Shown piece after piece: positions 18,743 to 29,198 of a DNA stretch of 64,000 bases. The stretch spans positions 62,001 to 126,000 of the forward strand of contig NZ_JAGZ01000006.1 of NCBI RefSeq assembly GCF_000526915.1, given 5' to 3'. The position numbers and the translations under genes are program-made. The first letter of the stretch is position 1. Every line of letters starts with the position of its first letter. Below the pieces are notes generated by a model. It was not told where the DNA came from and did not search any database. It saw nothing but the letters and a program-made list of their open reading frames with translations. Source of the DNA: Mycobacterium genavense ATCC 51234. Its GTDB lineage: Bacteria; Actinomycetota; Actinomycetes; Mycobacteriales; Mycobacteriaceae.

Positions 18743-19666
18743 AGTTTTCAGCCCACCCTGGCCGGGCTACGCGCGTTCGCCGCGATTGCCGAGAGACACC
18801 ATTTCGGCAGTGCCGCAACGGCTCTGGGCGTCAGTCAGTCGACGCTGTCGCAGTCGCTGGCGGCACTGGAGGCGGGCCTCGACACCCATCTCGTCGAACG
18901 GTCGACCCGGCGTGTCCGCTTGACGCGGGAAGGTACGCACCTGCTGCCGCTGGCCCACGCCGTGGTTGAGGCGGCCGAAGCGTTCACCGCTGCCGCGGCG
19001 GGCACCACGGATCCGCTGCAGGGCACCCTGCGGCTGGGGATGATCCCGACGGTGGCGCCCTACGTCCTGCCCACCGTGCTGGCCGGGCTGGCCGAACGCC
19101 TGCCCGCACTGACCCTGCGGGTGGTCGAGGACCAGACCGAACGCCTGCTGACGGCGCTGCGCGGCGGGGCACTGGACGCAGCCCTGATCGCACTGCCCGA
19201 CGGCACCAAGGGAATCACCGAGGTGCCGATCTACGAGGAGGACTTCCTGCTCGCGGTACCACCGGGACATCGGCTGTCCGGCAAGCGCCGGGTACCGGCG
19301 TCGGCGTTGGCGGACTTGCCGCTGCTGCTGCTGGACGAGGGCCACTGCCTACGCGACCAGGCGCTCGACGTCTGCCAGTAGGCCGGTGTCCGGGCCGAAC
19401 TCGCCGACACTCGGGCCGCTTCGCTGGCAACCGCCGTGCAATGCGTGACCGGCGGGCTGGGGGTGACCCTGATCCCGCAAAGCGCCGCACCGGTCGAGGC
19501 CGCGCGCAGCCAGCTCGGGCTCGCGCAGTTCGCTGCTCCACGCCCGGGCCGGCGAATCGGCCTGGTGTTCCGCGCGTCCAGCGGGCGCGACGAACCCTTT
19601 CGGCGGCTCGCCGCCATCATCGGCGAGTCGGTGAGCAGCGAACAGCAGTTGCGCCTGGTCAAATAG
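18730..19666 (+). pseudogene. oxyR: Peroxide regulator OxyR, inactivated by a one-base insertion and a nonsense codon
   Basis: A LysR-type regulator divergent from ahpC. The expected start [16 protein letters not shown] is destroyed by an extra T in codon 4, which makes ATG ACC GAT TAA. The rest keeps the helix-turn-helix ([20 protein letters not shown]) and the effector domain, then meets an in-frame TAG at 19379-19381 after LDVCQ. In the M. tuberculosis complex oxyR is also a pseudogene, but by other lesions as far as I recall, so this looks like an independent loss. Confidence 0.92.
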
Positions 19667-19693
19667 GCCGGCACCAGCGGTAGGTTGCCAGCT

Positions 19694-20395
19694 ATGGAAA
19701 AGGTGATCGCGGTGGTGCGGCCGGCCGACTCCGACGACGACTGGTGTGCCCGTCAACGAGGCCCGGTCGCCGAGGCGCTGCTAGATCTGGGCCTGCCCGG
19801 TCTGGCTGTCAACGTGCGAGACGCCGCGGTGCGGCACTCGCTGATGACGCTGACGACGATGGACCCGCCGGCCGGTGCGGTGGTGAGCATGTGGACTCAG
19901 CAGTGCTACGGCGCGCGGCTGACCGCGGCGCTGAAACTGCTGGCGGCCGAATGCGAGCAGCTGGCCGCCTACCTGGTGACCGAGTCCGTCCCGCTGCCCT
20001 TTCCCGGCGGCGAACCTGGTTCCCGCGCAACGGGTTTCGCTAACATCGCGCTACTGCGCCGGCCCCCAGAGCTGGACCAGGCGACCTGGCTGGACCGCTG
20101 GCAGCTGCACCACACCTCGGTGGCCATCGAGACGCAGTCGACCTTCGGCTACACCCAGAACTGGGTGGTGCGAGCCCGCACCCCCGACGCGCCGGGAATC
20201 GCCGCGATCGTCGAGGAGTTGTTCCCGATCGAAGCGGTCACCGATCTCAAGGTGTTTTGCGGGGCCGCCGACGATGACGACCTGCAGGACCGGCTGGGCC
20301 AGATGGTCGCCAGCACAACCGCATTCGGCGCCAACGAGAACATCAACACGGTACCGACCAGCCGCTACGTGTTCAAGGCAGCCTTTGGAACGTGA
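19694..20395 (+). CDS. Conserved hypothetical protein (Rv1874-like), possibly dimeric alpha/beta barrel
   Basis: 233 residues, no recognised motif. Conserved-looking stretches are LTTMDPPAGAV, LLRRPPELDQATWLDRWQ and STFGYTQNWVVR. The RRP...W.D.W..HH pattern resembles EthD/stress-responsive dimeric alpha-beta barrel proteins, which is only a hint. The ATG at 19694 is used because a TTG nine bases earlier has no support. Followed after 9 bp by the next gene, probably one transcript. Position agrees with Rv1874. Intact. Confidence 0.75.
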   Translation: MEKVIAVVRPADSDDDWCARQRGPVAEALLDLGLPGLAVNVRDAAVRHSLMTLTTMDPPAGAVVSMWTQQCYGARLTAALKLLAAECEQLAAYLVTESVPLPFPGGEPGSRATGFANIALLRRPPELDQATWLDRWQLHHTSVAIETQSTFGYTQNWVVRARTPDAPGIAAIVEELFPIEAVTDLKVFCGAADDDDLQDRLGQMVASTTAFGANENINTVPTSRYVFKAAFGT

Positions 20396-20404
20396 GGACG
20401 GCAA

Positions 20405-20848
20405 ATGACGACACTCGAGGACGCGGTGGCGCTGGCGGCGGGGGAAAGCGGACTGGCGGTGATCTCGACGGTTCGTGCCGACGGAACCGTGCAGGCGTCG
20501 CTGGTCAATGTCGGACTGTTACCGCATCCGCGCACCGGTGAGCCGGTCCTCGGCTTCACTACCTACGGCAAGGTCAAACTCGCCAACCTTCGCGCCCGGC
20601 CGCAACTGGCCGCCACGTTCCGCAACGGCTGGCAGTGGGCGACCGCCGAGGGATACGCGGAGCTGGTCGGACCCGACAACGCGCAGCCCTGGCTGGCCGA
20701 CTCCGACCAGTTGCGGTTACTGCTTCGCGAGGTCTTCACCGCCGCCGGCGGAACGCATGACGACTGGGACGAGTACGACCGGGTGATGGCCCTGGAACGC
20801 CGGGCCGTGGTGCTGATCGCTCCCACCCGCGTGTATAGCAACGGCTGA
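20405..20848 (+). CDS. Pyridoxamine 5'-phosphate oxidase-like / F420-dependent split-barrel protein (Rv1875-like)
   Basis: 147 residues with the split beta-barrel pattern of the PNPOx-like family: AVISTVRADGTVQASLVNVG, FTTYGKVKLANLRARPQLAATF and an internal WATAEGYAELVG strand. In actinobacteria such proteins bind F420 or FMN and reduce or bind small aromatics; the cofactor cannot be told from the sequence alone. Sits 9 bp after the Rv1874-like gene. Intact. Confidence 0.8.
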   Translation: MTTLEDAVALAAGESGLAVISTVRADGTVQASLVNVGLLPHPRTGEPVLGFTTYGKVKLANLRARPQLAATFRNGWQWATAEGYAELVGPDNAQPWLADSDQLRLLLREVFTAAGGTHDDWDEYDRVMALERRAVVLIAPTRVYSNG

Positions 20849-20885
20849 GCCCCGGCGCCCGCACCGCGAGGTTTAGGCTGCAGCG

Positions 20886-21642
20886 GTGCTGCTGATCGAT
20901 GACACCAACCGGGTACGCACCCTCACGCTGAACCGGCCCGAGGCGCTCAACGCCTTCAACGAAGCGCTGTACGACGCCACCGCCGAGGCACTGTTGGCCG
21001 CCGCCGACGACCCGGAGATCGCGGTCGTCATACTGACCGGGACCGGGCGCGGCTTTTCCGCCGGCACCGATCTCGCCGAGATGCAGGCCCGCATCACCGA
21101 CCCGGACTTCCTCGTCGGCAAACACGGATTCCCCGGCATGATCGACGCACTGAGCGCGTTTCCCAAGCCGTTGATCTGCGCCGTCAACGGTGTCGGGGTG
21201 GGGATCGGCGCCACCATCCTCGGCTACGCCGACCTGGCCTTCATGTCGTCGACGGCGCGGCTGAAGTGTCCGTTCACCAGCCTTGGCGTGGCCCGCCGAG
21301 GCGGCCTCGTCGTATCTGCTGCCGCGGTTGGTCGGCCGGCAGAACGCCGCATGTTTGTTGATGTCTTCGGAGTGGGTTGATGCGCAGGAGGCCCTGCGAA
21401 TGGGCCTGGTCTGGCGGGTCTGCGAACCCGAAGAGCTGCTGCCCGAAACCCGTCGGTATGCCGAAATCCTGGCGTCCCGGCCGGTTTCGAGCCTGATGGC
21501 CGTCAAACACACGATGACAGAACCGATCCGGCCCGGGATCGCGACCGCGACCGCGCGGGAGAATGCCCATTTCGCCGAGCTGATGGGCGCGCAGGCCAAC
21601 GCCGCGGCTCTGGCGTCATTCGCGGACCGAAAAAATAGTTAA
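20886..21642 (+). pseudogene. Enoyl-CoA hydratase/isomerase, frameshifted
   Basis: Crotonase fold. GTG start, TLNRPEALNAFNEALYD, oxyanion-hole loops GRGFSAGTDLAEM and NGVGVGIGATILGYADLAF. At about 21295 the frame breaks: SLGVA is followed in another frame by AEAASSYLLPRLVGRQ and continues to ANAAALASFADRK. A one-base gain (or two-base loss) explains it. The protein would hydrate or isomerise enoyl-CoA. No counterpart recalled at this spot in H37Rv. Confidence 0.9.
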
Positions 21643-21682
21643 AAGCATTGAGAGGCAACGGAATTGATGAGGCGTCAGCTGG

Positions 21683-21892
21683 CTAGAGCGACACCGCGGG
21701 TGCCAGTTGGGCATCGGCTTGCTGCTCAACTTGCTTTGCGGCCTCGATGATGGCCCGCAACGTCCGCCGGCATCGCCCGCAGTCGCCACCCGCCCCGCAG
21801 GCCGCGGCCACCTCCTTGGAGGTGGCCGCGCCACGGGCCACGCACTTGGCCACGGTGTGGTTGGTGACGCCGACGCACAGACAGACGTACAT
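21683..21892 (-). CDS. bfd: Bacterioferritin-associated ferredoxin Bfd
   Basis: 69 residues. Four cysteines bind a [2Fe-2S] cluster: C4 and C6 in YVCLCVGV, C38 and C41 in GDCGRC. Bfd donates electrons to bacterioferritin to release stored iron. The ATG at 21892 is chosen because a GGAGG lies 7 bases upstream; two earlier ATGs lack one. Divergent from bfrA with an IdeR-type box between them. Intact. Confidence 0.9.
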   Translation of the reverse strand: MYVCLCVGVTNHTVAKCVARGAATSKEVAAACGAGGDCGRCRRTLRAIIEAAKQVEQQADAQLAPAVSL

Positions 21893-21943
21893 CGGCACAC
21901 CTCCCATAGTCACCGTGAAGCCTCTTTGGGGAGTCTATCCTAA

Positions 21944-21962
21944 ATAGGTTAGACGATCCTAA
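21944..21962. promoter_or_regulatory. IdeR iron box between bfd and bfrA
   Basis: The 19-mer ATAGGTTAGACGATCCTAA matches the consensus TTAGGTTAGGCTAACCTAA at 15 of 19 positions and keeps both TAGG/CCTA arms. IdeR with iron binds such boxes, repressing uptake genes and activating bfrA in M. tuberculosis. The box lies 52 bases upstream of the bfd start and 149 upstream of bfrA, so it could act on both. Confidence 0.75.
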
Positions 21963-22111
21963 CTTATGCCATACCGGCTAGTGAGCGCAGCCATACCTTG
22001 CTGGAACAATTCCAATCTGCGTGGCAAAGTGCTGCTTGGCCGGCGGTGCGCTCCAGCCCAGCCACCTGCCGGGCCCAGCCACCGACAGCCCCGACCACCG
22101 GAGGAGTGATC

Positions 22112-22600
22112 ATGCAAGGGGATCCGGACGTTCTGCATCTGCTCAACGAGCAGTTGACCAGCGAGCTGACCGCGATCAACCAGTACTTCCTGCACTCGAA
22201 AATGCAAGAGAACTGGGGCTTCACCGAGATAGCCGAGCACACCCGCGCCGAGTCCTTCGACGAGATGCGCCACGCCGAGGCGATCACCGACCGGATCTTG
22301 CTGCTGGACGGCCTGCCCAACTATCAGCGCCTGTTCTCGCTGCGCATCGGCCAGACGCTGTGCGAGCAATTCGAGGCCGATCTGGCAATCGAGTACGAGG
22401 TGCTGGCCCGTCTCAAGCCCGGCGTGATCATGTGCCGCGCGAAAGAAGACAGCACCAGCGCCTTCTTGCTGGAAAAGATCATCGCCGACGAGGAAAACCA
22501 CGTCGACTACCTGGAGACGCAGCTGGAGCTGATGGACAAGCTAGGCGAGCCGCTGTACTTGGCACAGTGCGTCTCGCGGCCGCCGGGCTCGATCGCGTAG
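22112..22600 (+). CDS. bfrA: Bacterioferritin BfrA
   Basis: 162 residues. Haem-ligand M52 and ferroxidase ligands E18, E51 and H54 are present (ELTAINQYF, FDEMRHAEAI), as is the fourth-helix DEENHVDYLETQ. Forms a 24-subunit shell storing ferric iron. GAGGAG lies before the ATG and MQGDPDVL is the family start. The long leader and the IdeR box suggest iron-activated expression; bfd opposite would serve release. Intact. Confidence 0.96.
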   Translation: MQGDPDVLHLLNEQLTSELTAINQYFLHSKMQENWGFTEIAEHTRAESFDEMRHAEAITDRILLLDGLPNYQRLFSLRIGQTLCEQFEADLAIEYEVLARLKPGVIMCRAKEDSTSAFLLEKIIADEENHVDYLETQLELMDKLGEPLYLAQCVSRPPGSIA

Positions 22601-22647
22601 TCATTCCTGGGTACCCGTTAGCATCGGACGCCGACGGGAAGGCAGGC

Positions 22648-24756
22648 ATGACGAGCCCGAAAACAATATCGAGCGCGGTGAACCCAAGCCAACCCCGTCG
22701 TCGTGGATTCCGCGGCCAGCGGTGCGCTGATCACCCCGCAGCGGCGAAACCTGATCTTCGTCGCGATCGTGCTCGGGATGCTGCTCGCGGCGCTCGACCA
22801 GACCGTCGTCGCCACCGCGCTGCCGACCATCGTCGCCGACCTGGGCGACGCGGGCCATCAATCCTGGGTCGTCACCAGTTACCTGCTGGCGTCGACGATC
22901 GTCACCGCGCTCGTCGGCAAGCTCGGTGACCTGTTCGGGCGCAAGCGCGTATTTCAGGCCGCTATCGTGTTTTTCGTGATCGGGTCGGTGTCGTGCGGGC
23001 TGTCCCAGTCGATGGCCATGTTGGTGGGGTCGCGGGCGCTGCAGGGAATCGGCGGTGGCGGCATCACCGTCACGGCCAGCGGGCTGATCGGTGAGGTGGT
23101 GCCGTTGCGCGAACGCGGCCGCTACCAAGGCATCCTGGGCGCGGTCTTCGGCGTCACGACGGTCGTCGGGCCGCTGTTGGGTGGCTATTTCACCGACTAC
23201 CTGACCTGGCGGTGGGCGTTCTGTGTGAACGTTCCGGTCTCGGTGCTCGTCATATTCGTTGCGGCCGCGGCCATTCCGGCGCTGGCTTCGTCGACCAAGC
23301 CGGTCATCGACTACGGCGGGATCATGTTGGTCGGCCTGGGCGCCGCCAGCCTGACCCTGGCGACCAGCTGGGGCGGCACCCTGTATCCGTGGGGTTCGCC
23401 GACGATCATCGGCCTGTTCGTCGGCGCCGCCGTCGCGCTGGCCGCGTTCGTCTGGGTCGAAAGCCGTGTCCCGCAACCAATCCTGCCGACCCGGCTGTTC
23501 GCCAGTCCGGTGTTCACGGTCTGCTGTGTGCTGTCATTCGTGGTCGGCTTCGCGATGCTGGGCGCGATGACGTTTCTGCCCACCTACATGCAGTACGTCA
23601 ACGGGGTGTCGGCAACGACGTCGGGGTTGCGCACGCTGCCGATGGTGGTCGGGATGCTGATCACTTCGACCGGCAGCGGCACCCTGGTCGGCAAGACCGG
23701 CCGCTACAAGGTGTTTCCCGTGGCCGGCACCGCGTTGATGGCGCTGGCGTTTCTGCTGATGTCGCGGATGACCCCGTCGACCTCGGCGCTGGTCCAGTCA
23801 ATGTACCTCGTCGTGTTGGGCGCCGGGATCGGGTTGTCGATGCAGGTGCTGGTGCTCATCGTGCAAAACACCTCGAACTTCGACGATCTCGGTGTCGCCA
23901 CCTCGGGGGTGACGTTCTTTCGCACCATCGGCAGTTCGTTCGGCGCCGCGATCTTCGGCTCACTGTTTTCCAATTTCCTCGACGGCCGGATGCCCGCGGC
24001 GCTGGCGGCCAGCGGCGCACCGCCCGCCGCGGTCGGTTCACCGGGTGCGCTGCATCGCCAGCCGCACGACGTGGCCGCCCCCATCGTGGCGGCCTATTCC
24101 GAGTCGCTGAGCGAGGTGTTCTTCTGGGCGGCGCCGGTCTCCCTGCTCGGGTTTGTCCTCGCGTTTTTGTCCTCGCGTTGTTCCTGCGCGAGATCCCGTT
24201 GCGCGACATCCACAACTGCGCAGTCGATCTCGGCGACGGATTCGGCATGCCGACCACCGACACTCCGGAGCGGCTGCAGGAGAACGCGATTGCGCGCATG
24301 CTGCGCGGCGACCCCGGAGTCCGGTCGCGCAGCATCGCGATGCGGCCCGACTGCCGCCTCGACGTGGCCGGGCTGTGGGGCGTGATGCGTATCTACCGGT
24401 TCGGGCAGATGTACGGAACGGCCCGGCTGTCCGACATCGGCGACTCAATGCGGATCCCGTTCGAGGTGCTCGAACCCACCTTCGGGCGGCTGGTCGCGGG
24501 CGGCTACGTGCAGCGCGACGGCGATCAGATGTGGCTGACTCCGGCGGGGGTGCAGCAGGTCGACTACGTGTATTCGTTGCTGCTGGGCTGGATCGTCGAC
24601 AAGCTGTCCCGCTCACCCAGCTATCAGGGCCGTCCGGACCGCCGCCAAGTCGAAACGGCGCTGCAGCACATCGCCCACCGCGTTCTGGCCCAACGCGATT
24701 GGCACGACGACATGCCGAGCACCGGCCGGCTGGAGGCGGCCGGCGGCGGCCGATAG
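22648..24756 (+). pseudogene. Drug-type MFS transporter (Rv1877-like, 14 TM), frameshifted
   Basis: The transporter body runs ITPQRRNLIFVAIVLGMLL, motif LDQTVVATALPTIVADLG, KLGDLFGRKRVF to PVSLLGFVLAF. At 24150-24177 a 14-bp near-duplication (or a 2-base gain in a T run) shifts the frame, after which ALFLREIPLRDIH and a C-terminal winged-helix-like part (RIPFEVLEPTFGRLVAGGYVQ) continue to the TAG. The N-terminus is also doubtful: the ATG at 22648 (MTSPKT) is in a different frame from the body, while the body frame has only a GTG at 22703. EmrB/QacA-type efflux role. Confidence 0.85.
24150..24177 (+). repeat. 14-bp near-perfect tandem duplication in the MFS gene
   Basis: GGTTTGTCCTCGCG (24150-24163) is followed by TTTTTGTCCTCGCG (24164-24177), differing only in the first two bases. 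Removing one copy joins GFVLA to LFLREIP in one frame. An alternative is a natural 12-bp repeat with two extra T in a T run. Confidence 0.75.
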
Positions 24757-24798
24757 AACGTGTTCTAAAAAGCGCGGGCACGGGCATACCATCACGCC

Positions 24799-25293
24799 AT
24801 GAGCCGAATCGGAACGTTCGCTGACGACGACATCTACAGCTGGGCCACGAAGTCTCCGGACCTCGGCGGCGCGATCGCCAACTTCAGCCAGGCCGTCTAC
24901 ACCAAGAACCGGCTGCCGATGCGCACCCGCGAAATCGCCCGTGCCGTGATCGCCCACGACAACGAATGCACCGTGTGCATGAACACCCGCGACGCCGACG
25001 GGCCGGCCGCAGGTGTCGACGAGGAGCTTTACGAGCACGCGCTGGAATGGCGCACCTGGCCGGGCTTCAGCGAACAGGAACGGCTGGCCGCCGAGTTCGC
25101 GCACCGGTTCGGCACCGAGCACACCAAGTTGCGCGACGACGATGACTTCTGGACCCGGGCCAACGAGCACTTCTCCGAAGAGTTGCTCGCCGACCTGGCG
25201 ATGTCATGCGCGCTGTGGGTCGGGATGGGCCGGATGTTGCGGACCCTCGACATCGGGCAGGCCTGCGTGCTGACCCTACCCAACCGGGCTTAG
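24799..25293 (+). CDS. Carboxymuconolactone decarboxylase/AhpD-fold protein
   Basis: 164 residues, all-helical AhpD-like fold. The CxxC pair is C57-C60 in NECTVCMNTR with the preceding RTREIARAVIAH helix, the arrangement used for disulfide or peroxidase chemistry. Substrate unknown. ATG start preceded by an unremarkable leader; glnA3 follows 13 bp later on the same strand. Intact, and the only AhpD-fold gene in the window with an unbroken frame, so a conceivable though unproven backup for ahpD. Confidence 0.82.
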   Translation: MSRIGTFADDDIYSWATKSPDLGGAIANFSQAVYTKNRLPMRTREIARAVIAHDNECTVCMNTRDADGPAAGVDEELYEHALEWRTWPGFSEQERLAAEFAHRFGTEHTKLRDDDDFWTRANEHFSEELLADLAMSCALWVGMGRMLRTLDIGQACVLTLPNRA

Positions 25294-25306
25294 CACTGCG
25301 CCGACG

Positions 25307-26571
25307 ATGACCGCTACGCCTCTTGCGGCCGCGGCGGTTGCCCAGCTGGAGGCAGACGGCGTCGACACCGTGATCGGCACCGTCGTGAACCCCGCCGGGC
25401 TCACCCAGACCAAGGCCGTACCGATCCGTCGTACCAGTACCTTCGCCGACCCCGGCCTCGGCGCCAGCCCGTCCTGGCACGCCTTCGCCATCGACCAGAC
25501 CGGCATCGCCTTCACCGACGACGTCGGCGTGATCGGCGATCAGCGCGTGCGCATCGACCTCTCGGCGGTGCGGCTCCTCGGCGACGGGTTGGCGTGGGGG
25601 CCCGCCGCGTTCTTCGAGCAGGACGGCACGCCGGTTTCCGCCTGCAACCGCGGAACGCTGCGCCGCATCGAGGCCGCGCTCGGCGGCGACGGCATCGAGG
25701 CCAGCGTCGGCCATGAGATCGAGTTCGTTCTGGTGGAGCCCGACGGCGGCCGGCTACCGGCGACCCTGTGGGCGCAGTATGGCATGGCCGATGTGCTCGA
25801 ACACGAGGCCTTCGTCCGCGACGTCATCGCCGGGGCCGCGGCCGCCGGTGTGGGGATCGAGAGTTTCATCCCGAGTACGGGGCCAACCAGTTCGAGATCT
25901 CGTTGTCGCCACTGCCGCCGGTGGCCGCGGCCGACCAGTTGGTGTTGACGCGCATCATCCTCGGCCGCGCCGCGCGCCGCCATGGACTCCGCATCAGCCT
26001 GTCGCCGGTACCTCTTGCGGGCAGCGTCGGATCCGGTGCACACCAACACTTCTCGCTGACGAAGCCGGACGGCCCGCTGTTCTCCGGGGGATCCTGCGCC
26101 GTATCCGGCTTGCGCATGCGGCCGGGCAACTGGGCGGGAGCCTACGCCTGCCGGGGCATCGAGAATCGGGAAGCCGCAGTGCGTTTCGTCAGAGGAGGCC
26201 CCGGCAGCGCGCACGGGGGCAATGTCGAGGTGAAGATCGTCGATCCGTCGGCGAATTCCTACCTGGCGTCGGCGGCGATCCTCGGGCTGGCCCTGGACGG
26301 AGTCCGCCGCAACGCACCACTACCCCCGGAGACCACCGTCGACCCGGCGAAACTCTCCGATTCCGAGCGCCGCCGCGCGGGTATCGACAGCCTTGCCCGA
26401 TCCCAAGCGGATATGCTTGCCGCACTGGATAATTCAGAGCTGCTGCGCTCCATTCTGGGTGATGTCGCGGTGGACATGGTCGTCGCGGTCCGGCGCTGGG
26501 AGCACGAGCACTACGGCGACCTCGACCCCGAGCAACTGGCCGACAAATTCCGGACGGCATGGAGCCTGTAG
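25307..26571 (+). pseudogene. glnA3: Glutamine synthetase-like GlnA3, frameshift and internal deletion
   Basis: The beta-Grasp half (GTVVNPAGLTQTKAVPIRR) and the catalytic start (VGHEIEFVLV) are in one frame. At about 25862 one C is lost before FHPEYGANQFEIS, which continues in another frame through SGAHQHFSL to the end. LFSGG is then joined directly to SCAVSGLRMRPGNW where about 27 residues are expected, an in-frame deletion. GlnA3-type enzymes are thought to ligate glutamate to amines rather than ammonia. Position matches Rv1878. Confidence 0.9.
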
Positions 26572-27688
26572 CGGTGGCTGCCTCGTCGGCTCTCACGCGC
26601 CACATCGACGAAGTGGCTCTGATCGACCACCACGTGCATGGCTGCTGGGTAGAGCCGGGGGACCGGCGACGGTTCGAGAACTCCCTCAACGAGGCCAACA
26701 CCGAACCCCGGACCGACTCCGGTTTCGACTCCCAGCTCGGCTACGCGGTGCGTGCCCATTGCGGCCCCGTTCTGGGATTGCCGAACACGCTGACCCGCAG
26801 GCCTACTGGGAGCGTCGCAGCGAATTCACCGAGAGCGAGCTGGCCCGGAAGTTTCTGCCGGCCGCCGGGGTCAGCGACTGTCTGGTGGACACCGGAATCG
26901 ACGCCGGCACCACCGATATCTCGGGGCTGACCGCGCTGTCCGGCAACCGGGCCCACGAGATTGTCCGCCTCGAGCAGGTGGCCGAGCAGGCCGCACGAGT
27001 GCCCGGCGATTACGCGTCGGCGTTCGAAGAGATCCTGCACCGGCGTGCGGCAACCGCCGTCGGCACCAAGTCCATCCTGGCCTACCGGGGCGGATTCGAC
27101 GGCGACCTGACCGAGCCGGGCGCGGCCGAAGTCGCCGAGGCCGCCGACCGGTGGCGTGCGGCCGGCGGGACCCGGCTACGGGATCGCGTTCTGCTGGGGC
27201 TGCATCAGGCGTTGCGGCTGGGCAAGCCGCTGCATTTGCATGTCGGCTTCGGGGACCGCGACTGCGATCTGCATAAAACCAATCCGCTGTATCTGCTTGA
27301 CTTCCTGCGGTAATCCGGCGACACCCCGATCATGCTGCTGCACTGCTACCCCTACGAGCGGGAGGCCGGCTACCTCGCGCAGGCCTTCGACAACGTCTAC
27401 CTCGACGGCGGATTGAGCATCAATTACCTGGGCGCTCGGGCACCGGCGTTCATCGCCCGGCTGCTGGAGATGGCACCGTTCGGCAAGATCCTGTATTCGT
27501 CGGACGGCTTCGGGCCGGCCGAACTGCACTATCTGGGTGCAAGGTTGTGGCGCAACGGTATTCGGCGAGTACTGGGCGGATTCGTCGACGACGGCGAATG
27601 GTCCGAGGCCGATGCGATCCGGGTGGTCGACTTGATTGCGCATCACAACGCCGCTCGGGTCTATCACCTCGACGCGCCGCAGCGGTAA
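26559..27688 (+). pseudogene. Amidohydrolase (Rv1879-like), frameshift plus nonsense
   Basis: Starts MEPVAVAASSALTRHIDEVAL inside the last 13 bases of glnA3, a coupled pair. Metal-binding DHHVHGCW is visible. Near 26780 the frame changes to DPQAYWERRSEF, runs to LYLLDFLR and hits TAA at 27311-27313; SGDTPIMLLHCYPYER to the true TAA at 27688 follows in the same frame. The stop is explained by CAA to TAA. With GlnA3 the enzyme probably acted in amine or amide metabolism. Confidence 0.9.
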
Positions 27689-27782
27689 CAACCCGACCAA
27701 ACTCGCTGGGCCAAATGGCCCGTGTGAAATCCCGGCAATCCGGGTAGTCGGTCCCGAGACACGCGAGGGACAGGACACTGAC

Positions 27783-28618
27783 ATGGGGCTCGTCGGGGAG
27801 GCAATCGACTGGACCCGTAGGCAGGTCGTGTTCAGGGTCCCCAAAGCCGATCTCGACCAGCGGGATCCCGACTACATCCGTGACCAACTACCGGGCACCT
27901 GGTTGCTGGCGTCGCTGTACTTCCGCGCCGACGTGACGGGGCTGGATCGAATCCCCGCCGAAGGTCCGGTGCTGTTGGTCGGCAACCACAGTGGTGGCAA
28001 CGTGCCTCCGGACACCTTCGTATTCACCCTGGCGTTCTGTTCGTACTTCGGCGTCGAGCGGCCGTTCTACCAACTGGCCCACAACCTAGTCGTCTCGGCA
28101 CCGCCGCTGGGCTGGCTGCGCAAGTTCGGCACCGTCGCCGCCAACCCCGAAAATGCCCGGCTGGCTTTGGATTCCGGCGCCGCTCTGCTGGTCTACCCCG
28201 GCAGCGACTACGAGGTGTTCCGGCCGTCGTGGGAACGGCACAAGGTCGACTTCGGCGGGCGGATGGGCTACGTGAGGCTGGCCCGCGAGGCGGGGGTGCC
28301 GATCGTGCCGGTCGCCAGCGTCGGAGGCCAGGAGAGCGCGCTGTTCCTCAACCGCGGGCAGTGACTGGCCAAGGCATTGCTGGCCGATAAGTTGCTGTGG
28401 CTCAAGAGTATTCCGATATCGTTGGCATGCCCTGGGGCTTGAACATCGGCGATCTGGCGGGCCACATTCCGCTGCCCACCAAGATCGTGATCGAGGTGCA
28501 GGAACCCATCGACGTCGACGACCACGACGACGAAGCGGTGCACGACAAGGTCGTCGCCAGCCTGCAGGACGCCGTCGACCGCCTCGCCGCCAAACGTCGC
28601 TTACCGGTGCTCGGCTGA
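27783..28618 (+). pseudogene. Lysophospholipid acyltransferase-family protein (Rv1920-like), nonsense plus frameshift
   Basis: PlsC-like acyltransferase: catalytic NHSGGNVPPD, then LVYPGSDYEVFRP. In the frame, RGQ is followed by TGA at 28362-28364 where a Trp (TGG) is expected, then LAKALLADKLLWLKSIPIS. One base is missing near 28427 before MPWGLNIGDLAGHIPLP. The TGA end overlaps the ATG of the next gene. It would acylate a lipid at the inner membrane. Confidence 0.88.
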
Positions 28619-29052
28619 TGCGCGTCGAACGCCGCTGCCTCATCCAGGCCGATCGCGACGCCGTCTGGAAAATCGTCAGCGACCCCGACTGCTACCCGAG
28701 GTTCATGACCAACCTGGAGCGTTGGGAATCCGCGGACGATCGGGCCGCCGGTGTGGGTGCCCGCTATACCGTGCATTGGAAGATCGGGTCGGTGCCCGTT
28801 GGCGGCCTGGTCGAGGTGGTCGAATTCGACGAGCGCCGCGACCTGGCGTGGGTGGGCATCACCGGCGTCGCGCTGCGCGGCCGAATTCGGCTGCGCGACG
28901 GCGCCGAAGGCCAGACGAAAGCGACCTTCCGGTTGTCGTATCAGGCACCCGGCGGAATACTGGGCTACATCGCCGATCGGATCGCGGTGCGTCAGGTCGG
29001 CCGCATGCTATCCGGCACGCTCAGGTGCCTCAAGCACCTCGCCGAGGCCTGA
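28618..29052 (+). CDS. SRPBCC/polyketide cyclase-like protein
   Basis: 144 residues, START-like fold: RRCLIQADRDAVWKIVSDPDCY, central beta strands (VGARYTVHWKIGSVPVGG) and C-terminal helix (GRMLSGTLRCLKHLAEA). Such proteins bind hydrophobic ligands, often lipids. Starts within the stop of the broken acyltransferase (ATGA), so the two formed an operon; the intact frame here means a lipid-binding partner has outlived its enzyme. Intact. Confidence 0.82.
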   Translation: MRVERRCLIQADRDAVWKIVSDPDCYPRFMTNLERWESADDRAAGVGARYTVHWKIGSVPVGGLVEVVEFDERRDLAWVGITGVALRGRIRLRDGAEGQTKATFRLSYQAPGGILGYIADRIAVRQVGRMLSGTLRCLKHLAEA

Positions 29053-29198
29053 TCCGGCCGCTGCGCCGACATCGCGGATTGTCACCCCAGACGCCGGTGA
29101 GCGGGAATTTCGCTTTGCCACGGGCCGTTTGCTGGAATCGAACCAACCCGAGCGCGGCGGGTGCTTCGAGCAATCCAACGAGGGGGGTGGCTTATTTG

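Noticed and set aside
18730..19666. Programmed frameshift or stop read-through in oxyR, glnA3 and others
   Set aside because: No slippery site or shared context was seen; lesions differ from gene to gene.
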